In this document: positions 15,307 to 24,542 of the stretch, piece after piece
How the letters are laid out: each line of letters starts with the position of its first letter
How positions within the stretch are numbered: position 1 is the stretch's first letter
DNA from: Anaerocolumna sp. AGMB13020
GTDB lineage: Bacteria > Bacillota > Clostridia > Lachnospirales > Lachnospiraceae
DNA: 64,000 nt
Direction of reading: 5' to 3'
Assembly (NCBI RefSeq): GCF_033100115.1
Contig: NZ_CP136910.1
Location: 5,286,001-5,350,000, forward strand
The notes under the pieces: generated by a model
Seen by the model: only the letters and a program-made list of their open reading frames with translations
The model's database searches: none
Told to the model about the DNA's origin: nothing
Position numbers and translations under genes: made by a program

Positions 15307-17364
15307 ATGTGTAATAAATTGCTGCAAAGAGGTCTGAAACAAAGATTATTACTTCTTTCCCTGTGCCTGATTACTTGCATGTTGCTGACCGGGATAACGG
15401 TGTTTGCAGAAACACCTTATAAGACCTTTACCCAGGACGGCTACGGCAGAATCGTGGAAACCCAGACTGCTTATGTGCCCTTTTCATCCATCACAAAAAT
15501 CGGAGACCTGTCCTTTAAAGGCGCAATGGACATGAAAATCCTGGGGGATGAGATATACATAGCCGATACAGAAGGCAAAAGAGTGCTGGTATCCGACCTG
15601 GAGGGTAATTTCCTTCGGGTATACGGAGAAGGTACTTTGAAAAATCCTACGGGTATCTTTGTTACAGCCGATAAGACGTTATATGTGGCTGACAAGGAAG
15701 CGGGGAAAGTTATTATTTTTAACAATGCCGGTGAAGTTGTCAAAGAGTATACGAAACCGGAGCATCCGCTCTATGGTGAAGAGATGGCCTTTAAACCGCA
15801 GAAGATTGCAGTGGATTCCAAGGGTATCATGTATATCATCTGCGAAGGTAATACCAACGGTATCGTGCAGATAAGCCCCACAGAAGGGGGAACCTTCTTA
15901 GGGTACTTTGGTACCAATATGACATCCACCAGTTTACTGGATATTTTTCGCAGAATCGTGCTTACCGATGAACAGTTAGCCAAGCTGCCGAAGAATCTGC
16001 CTCCAACTCCAAACAATTTGATGATTGATAAAAAGGGTATGGTATATACCACAACCCAGGGAGTTGGTACGTATTCATTAAAGAAACTGAATGTAGCCGG
16101 TAAGAATCTGCTGGAACCGGATAGCTATGATCTCTTGCCTACGGCAGTAACAGTCGGAAATTATGAAAATATCTATATGCTGTCAGAAGACGGTTATGTG
16201 TACGAATATAACAAGAACGGCAGTACCCTGTTTATTTTCGGAGGAAAGGATTCGGGACGCCTTCGAATCGGACTATTTCAAAAAGCTGCTGCTATCGGAG
16301 TAGATAAAAATAATCGTCTCTACGTACTGGATCAGGAGAAAAACGAGATTCAGGTATTTGAGACCACGGAATTTACGGACCTTGTCCATGAAGCACTGTA
16401 TCTGTACCAGAATGGTGAATATACCAAAAGCAAGGAGCCGCTTAACCGCATCCTGGATATGAACAGCCTGTTCGATTATGCGAACATGGCAATGGGGCAG
16501 GCTTACCTGCAGGAAGAAAACTATACGCTGGCTTTGAAATATTTCAGAATGGCAAAGGACTTTCAGGGATATTCCGATGCATTTTGGGAAGTTAGAAATG
16601 TATGGCTGAATAAAAATCTGATTCCCGGTGTTGGAATACTGCTTGGACTCTTTTTTCTGAGGAAGGGAGTTAAGTACCTGCAAAAGAAGCGAAAGACCTT
16701 TTCCTCCGTAATTACCCTTAAGGATAAGCTGTTTCATAAGCCTCTTATTAGCAGATTAAACTATACGATGTATTTTATGAAGCATCCAATAGACGGCTGT
16801 TACGGCGTAAGAAGAGAAGCAAAAGCTTCCTATGCCAGTGCAAATATTCTGCTGGCAGTGTTTATGGTGGTCTATCTGGTGAATAAATATGCTACCGGTT
16901 TTATACTCAAAACGGTGATGGACGGCAGATATGATATATTTACCGATGTGCTGTATCTGCTTGGAATTTTTCTTCTTATGACAGCCTGTACCTATCTGAT
17001 CAGTACCATAAATGACGGCGAAGGCACCTTCAAACAGTTGTACACGGCATTTGTATATGCACTCGGTCCTTACATGATAATAAAACCACTGGTTATCGTT
17101 ATCAGTAATATTATTACTTACAATGAGGTATTCCTTGTGAGGTTTTCGAACTTCTGCATGTATACCTGGGTGGTCATACTGCTGTTCCTGGCGGTAAAGG
17201 AGATTAATAATTACACAGTAAAAGAGACCGTTAAGGTTATTCTTCTTACCTTTTTCTGTGCACTGATTGCAGCTTTATTGTTATTTATCCTGTATGTATT
17301 AGTGTCTCAGGTAAAAGATTTCGCACAGGCAATTTACGGAGAGGTGGTGTATCGGCTTGAATAG
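15307..17364 (+). CDS. NHL-repeat membrane protein with Yip1-like C-terminus
   Basis: 685 aa. An N-terminal signal/anchor (residues about 12-35) precedes a beta-propeller built from NHL-like repeats (about 65-350; MKILGDEIYIADTEGKRVLV, then IFVTADKTLYVADKEAGKV). A short TPR-like helical pair follows (about 360-430, YQNGEYTKSKEPLNRIL), then a membrane segment near 440-455 and a four- to five-helix Yip1-like membrane domain (about 490-680). It seems to face outward with the propeller. Its role is unknown; its place between two permease pairs suggests a transporter accessory or surface scaffold. GGAGGAG lies 8 nt before the ATG. Confidence 0.8.
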   Translation: MCNKLLQRGLKQRLLLLSLCLITCMLLTGITVFAETPYKTFTQDGYGRIVETQTAYVPFSSITKIGDLSFKGAMDMKILGDEIYIADTEGKRVLVSDLEGNFLRVYGEGTLKNPTGIFVTADKTLYVADKEAGKVIIFNNAGEVVKEYTKPEHPLYGEEMAFKPQKIAVDSKGIMYIICEGNTNGIVQISPTEGGTFLGYFGTNMTSTSLLDIFRRIVLTDEQLAKLPKNLPPTPNNLMIDKKGMVYTTTQGVGTYSLKKLNVAGKNLLEPDSYDLLPTAVTVGNYENIYMLSEDGYVYEYNKNGSTLFIFGGKDSGRLRIGLFQKAAAIGVDKNNRLYVLDQEKNEIQVFETTEFTDLVHEALYLYQNGEYTKSKEPLNRILDMNSLFDYANMAMGQAYLQEENYTLALKYFRMAKDFQGYSDAFWEVRNVWLNKNLIPGVGILLGLFFLRKGVKYLQKKRKTFSSVITLKDKLFHKPLISRLNYTMYFMKHPIDGCYGVRREAKASYASANILLAVFMVVYLVNKYATGFILKTVMDGRYDIFTDVLYLLGIFLLMTACTYLISTINDGEGTFKQLYTAFVYALGPYMIIKPLVIVISNIITYNEVFLVRFSNFCMYTWVVILLFLAVKEINNYTVKETVKVILLTFFCALIAALLLFILYVLVSQVKDFAQAIYGEVVYRLE

Positions 17365-19690
17365 AAAAATAAGAAAGAACAAAAAGCAGGCGGTTGTCTT
17401 AGCTGCTTGTGCACTGCTTGCAGTCTGCTCTGTCAGTGCCTTGCTTTCAAAGCAGATAAAAGCAGTATCAGGCAGTTCAGACAGCGTTTTGCATAGTACC
17501 TCCTATACTGCCAGTGAGACACTTAAACTTTCTGATAACAGCAAGGTCAAATCGGATTATTCGGAATCAGAACAGTTAACAGATGAGGTGATTGTGAGTA
17601 ATCCCGGCAATACCTTAAAGGGCCATCAGCTGATAGCAGAAAATAAGAAGTATCAGATGTATTTCAAAGAAGAAGCATTGTCAATTATTATCCGCGATAA
17701 AAATACCGGTGCTGTTATGGAATCCATTGTGGAAGAGGATGACGGTAAAAGTAATGCCTCCTGGCAGTCCTTTATGAAATCCGGTGTAGTACTTCAGGTG
17801 TTAAAAGGAATAAATATTGTTCCTACTACCGTGGATATACGAAAGGCCGAGAAAGAGGTCACACTCAAGGAGGACGGTTTTCTTGCTAAAGTATCCTTAA
17901 AAGAGTATGGTATTAAATTCCAATTGGAAGTAACTCTTACAGAGGATGGTTATACGGCAGAAATTCCCTCTGATTCCATTGAAGAAACCTCGGAGGAGTA
18001 TAAAATCGGTGAAATTTATGTTTACCCTTTCTTAGGTAATACCTATTTAGGGGAACGAAAGGGTTATATGTTCATCCCTGACGGAAACGGAGCATTAATT
18101 TATCTGGAGGATAATGAAGGCAGATTTTCCTCTAACTTCTCCCAGTATGTTTATGGTATGAATGCAGGGCTTGATGAAGCCTATACCTTATCCCTGCTTT
18201 GGGGCGAATATCAAAGCGTAAATGAAGCAGAAAAAATCATGGCACCGGTATTTGGTATGGTACATACGGATTCTGAGATGGGGTATCTGGGAATTATCGA
18301 AAGCGGTGACTACAGTGCCAAGATAGAAGCCTATCCAAATGGTGCTTACACGGATTATAACTGGATTTGTTCTAAATTCGTGCTGAGGCAGATATATACA
18401 CAGCCTACCGGTAACAAAGAGGGCTCTGTGGTTACAAGACAGGCAAAACGAAATGAATTTGACATACGAATCCATTACCGTTTTGTATCCGGTGAGAAAG
18501 CTGATTATACCGGTCTGGCTTTAAGCTACAGAGAATATCTGCTGAATGCCGGCGAGCTTGTTAAAAAAGAAGATGATTTTAAGATAAGGCTGGATTTCCT
18601 GGGAATCGACAAAGAGAACTGGCTGATCTTCAAACGGAATGTCACGATGACGACGGTTGATAATATACGTTCCATGTATCAGGATTTAAGAGCGGAGGGT
18701 GTTACTGATATCTTTACTGTCTATAAAGGCTGGCAGAAAGGCGGAATCAATGCAGTACCGATTACTTCCTATAAAGCAGACGGCGATATCGGCGGAACGA
18801 AAGAGCTGACGAAGCTGATTAAGGAGTCCAAAGAGCAGGGCATCGATATCTATCTGGCACAGGATGCACTCAGGATTAACCCCACCCTGCGAAATGCCAA
18901 CTTTAACATTATGAAACAGATTACCAAGAGGGTATACCAGGAAAATACCTATAAGGATGTATTTAGCAGTTTTCGTTATCTAACCCCTTCCCGTACAGCA
19001 GAGACTCTTAAAACATCCGCTGCTTCCTATAAGAAGAGTGAGATTAAGAATCTTATGTTAAGCGGTATCAGTAACATCCTGTTTACTTATTCAAATAAAG
19101 GAACGGTATATTCCAGAGTGAATACAGCCGGCAGTTATGAGGCCGCAGTAAAGGAACTGGATACGGACTTTAGCCTGGTACTGGAAAAACCTTTCGAGTT
19201 CCTGTGGAAATATTCGGACGGTATCAATGAGATGCCGGCAGCCTCCTCTAATTATATCTTTACCGATGAAGAGGTTCCTTTCCTGTCTATTGTATTTAAG
19301 GGCGTGCTGCCTATGTATTCGGAATACATCAACTTCGAGGCAAATAAGCAGGAATTTTTCTTGAAGCTCGCAGAGATGGGAATCAATCCGTCCTTTTACA
19401 TAACCTATGAAGATCCGGCAGGGTTACAGTATACCAATTCCTCCGACTTATACAGCTCTAAGTACAGTGTATACAAGGAATATATCCTATCCTATTATAA
19501 AGAGCTGAAAGAAGTCCATGAAAAGACCGAGGGAGCTATGATAACGGATCACAAACAGTATGCCAATGGTCTGACAGTTGTTACCTATGACAACGGGATA
19601 AGGGTATATGTAAATTATAGTACAACCGCCGCAATCCAGGCAGATGGCTATGAAATAGATCCTATGTCTTTTAAGGTAGGTGAGCCGTAA
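17357..19690 (+). CDS. DUF5696-type surface protein
   Basis: A 777-aa product with an N-terminal hydrophobic anchor (about 12-32) and a long extracellular part. The region from about 60 to 400 is beta-rich (YKIGEIYVYPFLGNTYLGE); from about 400 to 700 it looks like an alpha/beta barrel (DNIRSMYQDLRAEGVTDIF, GIDIYLAQDALRINP), as in glycosidase-like domains, without a catalytic pair I can assign. I recognise it as the DUF5696 family from memory. Start is TTG 17357, overlapping the previous gene by 8 nt with GGAGAGGTGG upstream, so the two are translationally coupled. Possibly a polysaccharide-binding or -processing partner of the importers (inference). Confidence 0.75.
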   Translation: MNRKIRKNKKQAVVLAACALLAVCSVSALLSKQIKAVSGSSDSVLHSTSYTASETLKLSDNSKVKSDYSESEQLTDEVIVSNPGNTLKGHQLIAENKKYQMYFKEEALSIIIRDKNTGAVMESIVEEDDGKSNASWQSFMKSGVVLQVLKGINIVPTTVDIRKAEKEVTLKEDGFLAKVSLKEYGIKFQLEVTLTEDGYTAEIPSDSIEETSEEYKIGEIYVYPFLGNTYLGERKGYMFIPDGNGALIYLEDNEGRFSSNFSQYVYGMNAGLDEAYTLSLLWGEYQSVNEAEKIMAPVFGMVHTDSEMGYLGIIESGDYSAKIEAYPNGAYTDYNWICSKFVLRQIYTQPTGNKEGSVVTRQAKRNEFDIRIHYRFVSGEKADYTGLALSYREYLLNAGELVKKEDDFKIRLDFLGIDKENWLIFKRNVTMTTVDNIRSMYQDLRAEGVTDIFTVYKGWQKGGINAVPITSYKADGDIGGTKELTKLIKESKEQGIDIYLAQDALRINPTLRNANFNIMKQITKRVYQENTYKDVFSSFRYLTPSRTAETLKTSAASYKKSEIKNLMLSGISNILFTYSNKGTVYSRVNTAGSYEAAVKELDTDFSLVLEKPFEFLWKYSDGINEMPAASSNYIFTDEEVPFLSIVFKGVLPMYSEYINFEANKQEFFLKLAEMGINPSFYITYEDPAGLQYTNSSDLYSSKYSVYKEYILSYYKELKEVHEKTEGAMITDHKQYANGLTVVTYDNGIRVYVNYSTTAAIQADGYEIDPMSFKVGEP

Positions 19691-20673
19691 TGAAGAAGAA
19701 CAGAAAAAGCAAATTAAAAAGAAGAGAGTCCCTCATGGGGTATGTATTTGTAGCACCCTGGATGATAGGAGCATTGGTCTTTCTGATTGTTCCTTTGATA
19801 CAGTCCTTTTATTACAGTCTGCAAAATGTAAAAATTACTCCAAAGGGAAGAGTTTTTCACTTTATTAAATTTCAAAATTATACAGATATCTTTCGTTTGG
19901 ACCCGCTATTCCTGGAAGATCTTACAGGATATCTGCTGGATACCCTGTTATCCGTACCGGTTATTGTAGTGTTCTCCTTGATTATAGCAATGCTGTTAAA
20001 TGGAAAGATGAAAGGTAAGGGACTCTTTCGAACGATTTATTTCCTTCCAGTTATCGTAGTAAGCGGACCGGTTATGGCACAGCTGGCGGATCAGGGAGCT
20101 GCCAGCATCCCGGCCATGAATGTATCTGCTATTACCTCCATATTGGGAGACCTGCTGCCAAATTTACTGGTAGAACCCATAGTTGGGCTGTTTAACAACA
20201 TGATTATGGTGCTTTGGTATTCCGGGGTGCAAATACTCATATTCCTGGCGGCCATTCAAAAGATTGACAGTACACTTTATGAAGCGGCTAAGATTGACGG
20301 TGGCTCCGGCTGGGAATGCTTCTGGAAGATAACCCTGCCGACAATCAAACCGATGATTCTGCTCAATGCAGTATATACCGTTATCTTTCTGTCCAATAAC
20401 GAACAGAATGTAATTATTACCTCTATTTATAATGATATGTTTGCGATAAACAGAGGTTATGGCTTTGCATCTGCTAAAGCCTGGGTATATTCCCTGGTGG
20501 TTTGCCTTCTGGTAATTTTCATTGCACTATTATTAAGGAATAAAAAAGATAATTACATAACAGAAGTAAAAAAGGAAAAGAAACGTATTCAAAAGATTGA
20601 GAAGGAAAGACGTCAGTTAAGGAACAGACAGGCAAGACGCAGTAAAGGCTTAAAAAGGGAGGGAAGCAATTGA
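19690..20673 (+). CDS. sugar ABC transporter permease 3 (MalF/UgpA type)
   Basis: 327 aa with six membrane segments, an EAA loop near 197-222 (YEAAKIDGGSGWECFWKIT, then LPTIKP) and an unusually long, Lys/Arg-rich C-terminal tail of about 45 residues. The ATG shares one base with the preceding stop (TAATG), so translation is coupled. It forms importer 2 with the next gene. Confidence 0.9.
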   Translation: MKKNRKSKLKRRESLMGYVFVAPWMIGALVFLIVPLIQSFYYSLQNVKITPKGRVFHFIKFQNYTDIFRLDPLFLEDLTGYLLDTLLSVPVIVVFSLIIAMLLNGKMKGKGLFRTIYFLPVIVVSGPVMAQLADQGAASIPAMNVSAITSILGDLLPNLLVEPIVGLFNNMIMVLWYSGVQILIFLAAIQKIDSTLYEAAKIDGGSGWECFWKITLPTIKPMILLNAVYTVIFLSNNEQNVIITSIYNDMFAINRGYGFASAKAWVYSLVVCLLVIFIALLLRNKKDNYITEVKKEKKRIQKIEKERRQLRNRQARRSKGLKREGSN

Positions 20674-21662
20674 AAACGAATAAGACCAAACTGAATGATA
20701 AAGTTAATTTTGTGGCTCCCAAACTTAATAAGGATAAGCTGAAAAAGTATATGATGGGTTCCAAGGACAGACAGGGTTTTCTGCCCATGCTGATTAAATA
20801 TATCCTGTTAATCGGTATTGGTTTTGTATATCTTTATCCTTTGCTATACATGATCAGCACCAGCCTGATGTCCCTGGATGATTTGCTGGATGCTTCGATT
20901 AAATGGATTCCTTCACAGTTTTATATGGGGAATTATAAGAATGCCTTTAAGGTTATGAATTTTTGGAATTCCCTTAAGGACAGTTTAATTCTTGCCGGAT
21001 TGCCCACACTGCTGCAGGTTGCCACCTGTGCGGTGATAGGTTACGGTTTTGCAAGGTTTGAATTCAGAGGAAAGAAAATCATGCTGGCAATCCTGATATT
21101 TTCCTTTATATTGCCGGCACAGGTTACCATGATGCCTACCTATGTACTGTTTACCAATCTTAAATTGATTGGAACGCTCCATGCTTTTAATCTTCCGGCC
21201 TTACTGGGGCAGGGAATCAAAGCACAGATTTTTATCCTGATTTTTTATCAGTTCTTTAAACAAGTGCCTCAGGCATTAATAGAAGCTGCACATATCGACG
21301 GTGCCGGTTATTTCAGGTCTTTTTTCAGAATTTCCCTGCCGTCAGCAGCACCGGCTATACTTGTAGTATTTTTATTTTCCATAGTATGGTACTGGAATGA
21401 ATCCTATTTGACAACGCTGTTTATATCCGGAAAGGGAACCAGCAGTGCCAATGCCTGGACCTCTCTTGTAGTAGAGCTTAAGAACTTTGAGAGTATCTAT
21501 GAACAATATAATCAGGGTAGTCAGCAGCAATTGGGGAATATCAACGAATCCATAAAAATGGCAGGCACCATGTTAAGCATTCTGCCGCTGTTACTGATGT
21601 ACGTCTTCCTGCAAAAGTATTTTGTAGAGAGTATCGACCGTACGGGAATTACAGGAGAATAA
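20670..21662 (+). CDS. sugar ABC transporter permease 4 (MalG/UgpE type)
   Basis: 330 aa. A basic cytosolic N-terminus of about 40 residues precedes six membrane segments; the EAA loop (IEAAHIDGAGYFRSFFRIS, then LPSAAP) is near 205-230. Start is TTG 20670, overlapping the upstream TGA by 4 nt, behind GGGAGGGAAG. Partner of permease 3. Confidence 0.9.
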   Translation: MKTNKTKLNDKVNFVAPKLNKDKLKKYMMGSKDRQGFLPMLIKYILLIGIGFVYLYPLLYMISTSLMSLDDLLDASIKWIPSQFYMGNYKNAFKVMNFWNSLKDSLILAGLPTLLQVATCAVIGYGFARFEFRGKKIMLAILIFSFILPAQVTMMPTYVLFTNLKLIGTLHAFNLPALLGQGIKAQIFILIFYQFFKQVPQALIEAAHIDGAGYFRSFFRISLPSAAPAILVVFLFSIVWYWNESYLTTLFISGKGTSSANAWTSLVVELKNFESIYEQYNQGSQQQLGNINESIKMAGTMLSILPLLLMYVFLQKYFVESIDRTGITGE

Positions 21663-21718
21663 TGAAGCGAAAGCTTCTATTCTAATAAATGGATAAACAA
21701 AAAAGGAGGATGTTTTAA

Positions 21719-23227
21719 ATGCAAAACATGAAAAAGGTATTAAGTCTTTTACTTGTACTTACTATGGTTATTTCCATGGCTGCCTGCAGCTCAGGTAACA
21801 AAAATACCACTGGCGGAAAAAACGGTGTGGAAGTAAGTACAAACAATGGGGGAAACGATGCAGAAACTACACCGGCAGAAGGGGATGGTGAAACTGCAGC
21901 TGCTGAAAAATCCTTACCACCAATGACAGCTGATGAAATAACATTAACTTATGTATCCTGGGAGAATGAAGTTCTGACGAAACACCTGGCAGAACAGTTT
22001 ATGAAGAAGTATCCCAATATCAAAGTAGAAGTTGTTACCCTCGCTTTGGATGGTTACAATGATTCCTTGTTAAATCTGGTAGCTACTGGTCAGATGCCTG
22101 ATGCCTTCTGGATTTTAGGTGAGTGTGATTTCGCTATTAACAATCAGCTTTTAGGTGATATGACAGAGTATTGGGAGAACGATCCGGAAGCGGATAATGT
22201 CCTGACAACCATTAATGATGGAAAGTTTGGTTATTACGGAACGGATAAGAAATGGGCAACACCTGTTAAATTCTTCCCCGAAGTAGTATTTGCCAACAAG
22301 ACAGTATTTGATAAATTAAATGTGGAAATGCCCTCTACTGACTGGACCTGGGAAGATATGGTTGAATCCATTAAGAAGATGACCGTTCCCGAGCAGGGAA
22401 TGTACGGTTTTAACCAGTACAGAACCATGGTAACCTGGTATCCTGTTGCCTCTGATGACAATGTTTGGGGTGAGTTCGGATGGGACGGTACTAAATTTGA
22501 TATGACAAACTGGGCTGACGGTCTTAACATGCAGGCTGAGCTTATAAATGGTAAATATCACGCACCTGCTTTTGATTCAGATGAAGCAGAAGCAGCTTTC
22601 GGTGACAGAACTATGTGGGCTGCTTACTCCGGTAAGGTTGCTTATCAGTTTGATGCATGGTGGACTTTCAATAATTTATTTGCTACCCAGGAATACTTAG
22701 ATCTTGGTCTTGTATATGTTCCTTATAACGTACCCAGAGCAAAAGGAACTACAAGCAGCCATTCCATGGGAACTCTTGATTTTGGCGGAATTTCTTCTGC
22801 TACTGAACATCCAAGAGAAGCCTATGAGTTATTAAAATTCATGAACTGGAACGAAGAAGGCTGGATGGCGAAGCTGGATGCTTACAGTACACTGACTAAT
22901 GCAGATGGCACAAAGCTTTCCATGGATGCTCTTCCAATTACTTTAAGTACTGCAGTTTGGGATAAAGTGAGAACCTTCTTCCCTGGAGCAGACGATGCTT
23001 ATGGAAGAGGACCATATTTTGATGCTTTCCTTGCAAATTGCAAAGAACCGATACCTTATGGCGGAACAATTATTCCGGGATTTGGTACCTTTATTGCAGA
23101 AGGATATGCAGGTGCTGAGAATGAGGTATTAAACAATGGTGTGAATGCACATGACCTTGCACCGGATCTGACAGAAAAAGCAAATGCGGCAAATGCAGCT
23201 GCGATGGAAGTTCTTAAGGCACAATAA
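21719..23227 (+). CDS. extracellular sugar-binding lipoprotein (ABC importer 2)
   Basis: 502 aa with a signal peptide and lipobox SMAAC (Cys23), a Gly/Asn/Thr-rich linker to about residue 65, then a family 1 solute-binding domain (ITLTYVSWENEVLTKHLAEQ, AFWILGECD, WTWEDMVESIKKMT, YELLKFMNWNEEGW). It delivers substrate to permeases 3 and 4. AAAGGAGGA is well placed before ATG 21719, and this separate strong site suggests the binding protein is made in excess. Last gene of the operon. Confidence 0.9.
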   Translation: MQNMKKVLSLLLVLTMVISMAACSSGNKNTTGGKNGVEVSTNNGGNDAETTPAEGDGETAAAEKSLPPMTADEITLTYVSWENEVLTKHLAEQFMKKYPNIKVEVVTLALDGYNDSLLNLVATGQMPDAFWILGECDFAINNQLLGDMTEYWENDPEADNVLTTINDGKFGYYGTDKKWATPVKFFPEVVFANKTVFDKLNVEMPSTDWTWEDMVESIKKMTVPEQGMYGFNQYRTMVTWYPVASDDNVWGEFGWDGTKFDMTNWADGLNMQAELINGKYHAPAFDSDEAEAAFGDRTMWAAYSGKVAYQFDAWWTFNNLFATQEYLDLGLVYVPYNVPRAKGTTSSHSMGTLDFGGISSATEHPREAYELLKFMNWNEEGWMAKLDAYSTLTNADGTKLSMDALPITLSTAVWDKVRTFFPGADDAYGRGPYFDAFLANCKEPIPYGGTIIPGFGTFIAEGYAGAENEVLNNGVNAHDLAPDLTEKANAANAAAMEVLKAQ

Positions 23228-23333
23228 AGAGAAATGAGTTAGATGCAAGGAGATTTCTATAAGGGGTAGGAGTAGTATAAAATACATACGTTGGTAGAAG
23301 TTGATTGAGTGAGTGGTGAAAGGCTGGTCTTTT

Positions 23334-23437
23334 ACAAGGGGACGGCGAATTGCACAAAGCAGAAAGTACTCATGCTTCTTATCCCTTTCCATAGGCGCAT
23401 TCGCTCTTTCAGCTTTGTGCAATTCGCCTGATACTTT
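23334..23437. repeat. hairpin element A (same family as element D)
   Basis: GGCGAATTGCACAAAGC (23344-23360) and its exact complement (23412-23428) close a hairpin that continues inward with AGAAAG/CTTTC. The left flank ACAAGGGGACGGC and the internal CCTTTCCATAGGCGCA (23384-23399) recur in the same order in the element at 32981-33208. Sequences with a GGGGACGG end are, from memory, common as REP-like intergenic repeats in Firmicutes; that link is not verified. It sits after the transport operon. Confidence 0.8.
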
Positions 23438-23478
23438 ATGGAAACAAGGTTTTTTGGCACTTGCATCAATATTGATGA

Positions 23479-23589
23479 GGTATTAGTTTAAAGGATAGGA
23501 CTTTGGTTTACTGGCAGTATGAAAGCCATGTACTTAAGCCTTTGATTCCCCAGAGTGATGAATTTGATAGTAAGCTTGTACAAAGATAA
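23479..23589 (+). pseudogene. possible gene remnant (C-terminal 36 codons, unidentified)
   Basis: A short frame ending TAA at 23587-23589 reads TLVYWQYESHVLKPL, then IPQSDEFDSKLVQR. The composition looks protein-like and a strong terminator follows directly, as expected for the true end of a gene. There is no start or ribosome site and I do not recognise the family. It may be the tail of a gene whose body was lost near element A; chance is also possible. Confidence 0.3.
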
Positions 23590-23633
23590 TTGCCGTAGCA
23601 GATGATTTGATTTTTCTGCTGCGGCAATTTTTT
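23588..23633 (+). terminator. strong intrinsic terminator
   Basis: AATTGCCGTAGCAGA (23588-23602) pairs with TCTGCTGCGGCAATT (23615-23629) and runs into TTTTTT. It would end transcripts from the transport operon or from the remnant frame just upstream. Confidence 0.85.
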
Positions 23634-23671
23634 GTATATGGAATTAATTGGTTGAGACAAGTGCTGACTCG

Positions 23672-24049
23672 TTATAGAAGTCTGTTACCGCATTTCGGAC
23701 AATATGTAAAATCAGCACTGCATTGATATCCACAGTGTGAACAGTGCAAATCTCCGCCATATTTACTTTGATGTACGTTGTTTGTCAGGTCTTCATCGGT
23801 TAAGGTAACCGCTTCTCCTTTGGCAATTTTCTTCCCTAAATCATTGTCCAGCAAGTATACGGAACCACAGCAGGTTGCCGTGGCATAATATCTGACATTC
23901 CAGCGGAATATTGGAAGAAAGAATAAAGTGAAGTTCGTATAAGTCATAAAGACCTCCAGCCGGCCAAATTTACCGCAGGCTTTACAGACCATGGTCTGAT
24001 GAAAGGACAGTCTTTTTTCTCCCTGTGAAATACCCATAATAAAGAACAT
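23672..24049 (-). CDS. zinc-ribbon protein
   Basis: 125 aa. It opens with a short hydrophobic stretch (MFFIMGISQG), then has a first Cys pair (CKACG), a hydrophobic middle (FTLFFLPIFRWNVRYY) and a C-terminal zinc ribbon with CSHCG and CPKCG. Small proteins of this build are common in clostridia; function unknown. Start is ATG 24049 with GGAAAGGA 11 nt upstream; a TTG at 24073 would cover that site. Standalone, on the opposite strand to its neighbours. Confidence 0.75.
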   Translation of the reverse strand: MFFIMGISQGEKRLSFHQTMVCKACGKFGRLEVFMTYTNFTLFFLPIFRWNVRYYATATCCGSVYLLDNDLGKKIAKGEAVTLTDEDLTNNVHQSKYGGDLHCSHCGYQCSADFTYCPKCGNRLL

Positions 24050-24204
24050 AATAGTATTATTCCTTTCCGTCAATGTTGCAGTACTCTGGTTGATTATATT
24101 TTGATGTAGTGCTTATAAGTATTTTTTAGTATAGCATAATCAGATGTATAATGCTATTTACAATTCCTTTATAAGAGGAGGAGGTTTCGGTTTTGGAAGT
24201 GTAC

Positions 24205-24444
24205 GAAAACCCGGCTTGCTCTTTAGACATTTTTGTTCGGAGAAGAACCCTTATTCCACAAAACTACAGAAATTGCTTAAGGCAGTCCAGAATAAACCAA
24301 ACTCGCGTATATTTGGTTGTGACAGCGGGAGTGTGTTGTACGCTCAGACAGTGGTTTATTCTGGATTTGGCGCAATTCCTGTAGTTTAAGTGTCATAAGG
24401 AACCTTTCCGAGACAAAAACTTCCAAAGTGCAAGCCGGGTTTTC
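24205..24444. repeat. long hairpin element B (240 bp)
   Basis: The ends GAAAACCCGGCTTGC (24205-24219) and GCAAGCCGGGTTTTC (24430-24444) are exact complements. Pairing continues inward with few mismatches through ACTACAG-AATTGC / GCAATT-CTGTAGT to CCAGAATAAACCA (24288-24300) and TGGTTTATTCTGG (24352-24364), giving a stem of about 95 bp with a loop of about 50 nt. Apparent ORFs here only reflect the palindrome. Its sequence differs from elements A, C and D. Confidence 0.9.
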
Positions 24445-24542
24445 TGAAGTTTTAAAGATATAAAAAGGGTGTTTTAGTATTAGAAGAAATTGGTGTAAAT
24501 TAAATGATGAGAAGTAGAATTAAAATAAATAAAGTAGTATAA

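Noticed and set aside
16273..16737. 154-codon minus-strand frame
   Set aside because: Antisense shadow inside the NHL/Yip1-like gene.
24144..24389. Two overlapping + strand reading frames of 63-81 codons
   Set aside because: They lie almost wholly inside long hairpin element B; the composition reflects the palindrome and there is no family match or convincing ribosome site.
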